Assembly (NCBI GenBank): GCA_023512835.1
Contig: CM042088.1
Coordinates: forward strand, 37,170,664 to 37,234,663
Direction of reading: 5' to 3'
DNA from: Taxillus chinensis
Taxonomy: Eukaryota; Streptophyta; Magnoliopsida; Santalales; Loranthaceae
Length of the DNA: 64,000 nt
Shown here: positions 59,658 to 64,000 of the stretch, piece after piece
How positions within the stretch are numbered: position 1 is the first letter of the stretch
How the letters are laid out: the number at the start of each line of letters is the position of its first letter
Notes under the pieces: model-generated
The model's database searches: none
What the model was told of the DNA's origin: nothing
Seen by the model: the letters and a program-made list of their open reading frames with translations, nothing else
Made by a program: the position numbers and the translations under genes

Positions 59658-60470
59658 TTCCACACCCGTAACAGTGAGCAAGTATAGAGAGGGGGTGGAC
59701 GACAACCTATGAACTAACCACATACAAACATTTAAATTTTAATGCCAAAAACAAAATGAACACAAATCATGGGCTATATTGAAAACAAAATATCTAATTT
59801 TTGAAGCCACAATCTCTAATTTTCAATAAAATATTTACCAGATTAATTCATGAAAAATTCAAAACTATATACAATAACACCCACAATCTCCTGAAAAATT
59901 CATGAAAAATCTCTAATCTTCACACACGTAACAGCAACTACATACAAACATTTAAATTTTAAATACACAAACAACGTTATTCGTGAAAATGAAATCACGA
60001 ATTACAGTGACACCCACAATGAACGCTATTCACAATCTCTAATTTCTAGCCGAATATTCACGGGTTAAATTCATGGAAATTCAAAATGAAATCTAAGGTT
60101 TGTGTTGAATACCTGATTCGAGGTGAGCTAGCTTTTGTTATCTGCGTCCAAGCGGCCGTCGTCAAGATCTCGTCAGCGACCGTCTGGGTCCAAGCGGCCC
60201 GGCGTCGAAGCGGTCCAGGCGAGCGTCGAGGCGAGCAGCGGTTGGGGGCATCAAAGTGGTCCAGGCGATCGGCGGTTGGGGGCGTCGAAGCGATCTAGGC
60301 GAGCGTCGAGGCGTCGTCAGGAGTATCGAGGCGTCGAGTGGAGATTGAGCGTCGAGGGCGTCACAGGAGTCGTCTGCGTCCAGGCGGGTGTCGTCTGTGT
60401 GTGGGGAGAAAACCGCGTGTAGGGAGAAAACCGTGTTCGGGTAGAGGAGTTTGAGATGCATTCTGGTGCA
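59658..60470. other. Upstream region of the FRS pseudogene, GC-rich at 60120-60440
   Basis: On the minus strand this precedes the FRS start. The GC-rich part contains many GCGTCGAGGCG and GGTCCAGGCGA variants, so it is a degenerate tandem repeat. It may have been promoter or 5' UTR sequence. The ORFs in it on both strands are products of the repeat. Confidence 0.45.
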
Positions 60471-61285
60471 ACGCGCTATAAGGAGTCTTATTACGTGTCA
60501 CTGACATGTCAGAACGTGAATGGATGCCGTTAAGTGACATATATTAGACTGCGCCGGTTTGAAGATTTTCTCATTTTACAATCTCAAATCATATGAACAA
60601 TATATTAGAATTTACTTTTATGTCATATTTGACCTTTTAGCAAATTAAATTTCTAGAAGCATAATATAATTTAATTTTACATAATGATAATCCTAACCAA
60701 ATATGTTAAATTCATAACATAAATGCATACTTTAATGTTGACCAATATTAGATTTTAATATATCATATAATAATCGACAACCCCATACACACATACCTTA
60801 ATCCGTGTAACATTCAAATTTAATGGCATGTTCTTTTTCATTGTGCAACCATAAAAAAATATATATATTCCATATATTAACAATGAATAATATGCATCAG
60901 GTGAGCAAGCTTAATAAATATGTCCAATATAGATATATATATATATGTATTTAATTGTTACTTGGAATTAACAAAAACAAGATCCAAACTGTTAACACCA
61001 CCAAAAGCAAGACTCAGAATTTGCCAGATTTCAAAAGAAATCAACCACCAATTCACCATGCATTTATGACAATTACTATTTAATTGTTACTTTTATGTCA
61101 AAATTAAAATTCACGGTCATGACATACAATTATTAAATCGAAAAATAAAACAAAATATGATTTATGAATTCATGAATCAGGCAAAATGAGTTCTTTCAAA
61201 ATTCTAGTCAATTAATATGTCAAAAAAAACAATTAAAAGAACAAAACTTGATTTATGTTTGAACAAATAACAATTCTAATGCAAA
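60471..61285. other. AT-rich stretch, possible copia interior
   Basis: Nothing coding is recognisable. It lies on the internal side of the copia primer site at 61286 and may be decayed copia leader. Confidence 0.35.
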
Positions 61286-61560
61286 CCTCTTTCGATATCA
61301 ATTGTAAGAATTTGCTACAAGATTGATGCATGCCTAAAATTTAATTAGAAGCGTACCTAGATCCATGAGTGAATTAAATAAATTGATTTTATCACCTTTC
61401 TGTTCCTCTTTAATGGCGTTCTTTGATGAAGAAGAATTCCGCCACACCTACATTCTGTGTCACATTAAATTCTACGTGAGCGAAAGATAAAGGATAAATG
61501 TATATATAACTCTATTATTTCCAATTTTTATTGGGCTTTTATTAATTTAGAAAGTCTTTT
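61286..61560 (-). mobile_element. Copia LTR end with primer-binding site
   Basis: On the minus strand the LTR ends AAATTCTTACA (61303) and is followed by ATTGATATCGAAAGAGG (61302-61286), a decayed initiator-Met PBS of the ATTGGTATCAGAG type. The LTR also contains a GCGTTCTTTGATGAAGAAGAAT block (61418-61440) seen in many plant copia LTRs. The far end of the LTR was not found. Confidence 0.45.
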
Positions 61561-62880
61561 AATTACATTAGATCCATTAAGCCATTTAATTAAATGAGTC
61601 ACATAATAAATTATTGAAAATACAATAATAATATAACATTTTAAATGGAGAGAGACTTTTGAAGTGATATATTATGAATTATTATTAGTTTACTTGTTTG
61701 CCGAGAGTGTTGACTTTTTTCCCGAATTTCAGCCGCATGGATGAGACGTAAAAAACTTTCTAAATAAATAGAAATTTATGTACACACTTTAAATCTCTAC
61801 GTACATTTTACTGGAATTTTGTATATAAAACTATTATATGATTTTTAGCAGACTTTTAGAATGAAACTTATTATTGATCATAAAAATTATTATGCGCGTT
61901 GAAAATTTATTTGTAGCTTGAAAACTATCTTTTCTGGCCTAAAAATATATTGGTGATTTGTGAAGAGAAAACTATATATAATCCTCTACACAATATATGG
62001 ATGAGGAGAATTTACTCTTGCCAAACAGGTGGGAGATGAATATCTAAAGTTTGTCTAAGCTCTTTTTTTTTGCAAGTTTTCCTCTTTTATGAGAACAAAG
62101 AAGAATAAACAGTAAACCAGCAATGTAAGCTCCAATGTCTCTTTCTCTCTCTGGTCTCATCCTTTTTTCTTTCTATATATTGTAATTTTTAATTAAAAAC
62201 AAATTATACTAATTTTGTTTTAAATGCTTCAAATATTATTCTTTGATTACTTAGTTACCCTAGAGTGAATTAAGCTTAATTACTATCAGATTAAATTTGA
62301 TGCATAGGCTATAACACTCGGTTCAACAAATTTAAGGACGCCACACGCCAAAGAAAACCAAGCCTCTTTCACACAATCTACGAAGATACCAATGTCGGAT
62401 CATTTTGAACGTTCGGTCTCCTGAGCACTATGTTGCACGGACCATGACACGTTTTCGATATGTTAATTAATATATATTTTTAATAAATAAAATATAATTA
62501 AATGTATACTCAGCATAATTATTAAATAAATTAAAAACAATCGAGTTAACATTACTATTAATAATCTATAAAATAATAAATTAAAAAATAAAATTCAAAT
62601 TATGAACAATAAAAAACAGTAAATTATAATATATGATTTATGACAAATTGACAACACCAATATACCAGAAATATCAACAGTATAATCCATGATTTATGAC
62701 AACAGCCACTAGACAATAAGAGAAGTAGACAACGACATACCAGCAAGTTGATGCCTGGAAAAATGATAAGCTAGCATTATACCATAAACTAAAGTAAAAA
62801 ACAAAATAAACAATTTAAATATTTATACAGAGAAGAGACTTATACCATTACGAAAAAATAATTTAAACACTCACCTACTC
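61561..62880. other. AT-rich stretch with dispersed-repeat scraps
   Basis: 61747-61860 matches 39596-39690 inverted, and 62256-62335 matches 40918-40990 directly, so parts of a repeat that also borders family X copy D are here. A GTTGCACGGACC segment near 62434 is a common plant repeat word. No genes. Confidence 0.4.
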
Positions 62881-63330
62881 ACCATCACGGCGTCACCGAC
62901 TCAGCGACTCACACGAACCGAAGATGACGACTTAGAGTTCAACCTTCGACGGACTCGAGGACGAATCGCTCGACGACGAATCGACGATGAGGAGTTGGCG
63001 TCTGCGTTGGCGACGTGAGGGCGAGGGCGAGGCGAAGGGGCGAACGGCGCGAGCTGCCTCTGACGAGTGATGAAGTCGAATGCTCTGCTTCTTACGATTA
63101 GTCTTTCTCTCTTGGCATGGTAGCAGAGGGGAGATGGATCGATGGGAGTGAGCCTGCTCTGTCCCGTTGAGAAAAAGGAATGGGGAAAGAAATAAGAAAG
63201 AGAAAAAGGGGGAAGAGGGTGGGCGGCTGCTTCGGTGCTGCATAAAGCTTGGTCGGTGGAGCATGGTTTGTGCATTGTGCTGTGGAAGGAGAGGAGGGAG
63301 GACTGCTCTGCGTTGTGTGACAGTGACAGA
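62881..63330 (-). other. GC-rich exon-like block
   Basis: Two overlapping minus-strand frames are open here (62901-63275 and 62932-63426), both Ser/Arg/Pro-rich with no domain. On the minus strand the block runs into GTGAGTAGGTGAGTG near 62880, a plausible splice donor, followed by AT-rich DNA. It could be a 5' UTR or first exon of a gene, or a GC-rich transposon segment. Function unknown. Confidence 0.3.
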
Positions 63331-64000
63331 GGGAGAGTTGTCCGACAAATTCACGGATCTTGTAATTTCGTAATAAGATATAATTTGAGTGTGGCGAGCC
63401 CGAGATGAATTTGACTGTGAGAGCATGTGCGAAGATAGTCGTGAGTTACTAATTTTTTAGGACAGTAAACGATTTGATTTTTAATAAATAGTAGAAAATG
63501 ATTTTTAAACTTTACGCATCACTACGAGCGATCTTTTATTTTTTTATTTAAAAATCATCTCATTTTTATACGTTTATATTGCACTACCATCAACCGTTTT
63601 TATTATAAAAAATAATTTTTCTTTCTAAGTCACGAAAGTAAACACAAGTATTATATATCTCAAATTTCTTATCATAAGCAAGGTTATCAAAATAACGTAA
63701 AAGCGTAAAATAGAAAATTGAGATTTTATTAAATTTAATATATAATATATAATAAATTTATAAAATTAAAATTACATAATTTTATACAATAAAATCCAGA
63801 ACTATTTCTTAAAACTTTTTTTAACATCAATTCCAATCAAATACAGGGGCATACTGCCATACTAGAAAATTCATTTAGGAATTATGGGAGAATTAATCAT
63901 TTCATTAAGTCCATTTAAAAAAAAAACCTACACCACAGCTTTAAAATTTTATCTACAAGAAACAAAACCTGCAATTAATGAAATTTATCATTTCATTAAT
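63331..64000. other. AT-rich end of window
   Basis: No genes or element ends recognised. Confidence 0.4.

Overview
This is a nuclear segment from a flowering plant. The evidence is AT-rich intergenic DNA, GT-AG introns, plant-type Ty3/gypsy and Ty1/copia retrotransposons, a plant hAT transposon, a FAR1-related (FRS) gene remnant, and one apparently intact host gene, an ALKBH2-type DNA repair dioxygenase. I cannot name the species. Most of the window is nested, decayed mobile DNA.

Layout. 1-12726: tandemly arranged Tekay/Del-type Ty3/gypsy material. It holds an old LTR end (1-786), a scrap of internal 3' DNA (787-981), then a long element with both LTRs (982-3323 and 8805-12726), a PBS, a broken gag-pol and a PPT; a 1.5-kb solo LTR sits inside the 3' LTR (10578-12076). 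12941-21240: one copy of an unclassified repeat family (called X here), split by a TRIM (13153-14374) and by a hAT transposon (14525-21067). The hAT transposase gene is itself split by a Tekay-type solo LTR (15686-17943). 21478-26090: two copia LTR regions in inverted orientation with another solo LTR (22921-24688) between them. 26092-30600: an LTR-like start, a GC-rich stretch, a very AT-rich block and a small palindromic repeat. 30612-31495: a tandem duplication next to the ALKBH2 gene (31861-33106, minus strand, four exons). 34000-39530: a copia 5' fragment, an unrecognised multi-exon gene remnant, a Tourist-like TIR element with a GC-rich core, and an unidentified ORF. 39596-49385: three more copies of family X, one split by a solo LTR (42539-46956) that carries another solo LTR (43081-45280). 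49500-52190: a degenerate minus-strand copia pol and leader. 52260-56470: GC-rich duplicated sequence and tandem repeats. 57086-59657: an FRS pseudogene (minus) with its splice structure still readable. 60480-64000: AT-rich DNA with a copia LTR/PBS fragment and a GC-rich exon-like block.

How it fits together. Five solo LTRs have 5-bp target duplications (four perfect, one with a mismatch). The hAT has an 8-bp duplication and 13-bp TIRs. Paralogous X copies act as natural empty sites, so the insertion order can be read directly. The only gene I would expect to make a working protein is ALKBH2. The most unusual items are family X, which is large inverted repeats carrying a partly conserved ORF, and the hypervariable minisatellite that differs between Tekay LTR copies but always starts at the same LTR position. 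All identity statements are by eye; no alignment or database search was run.
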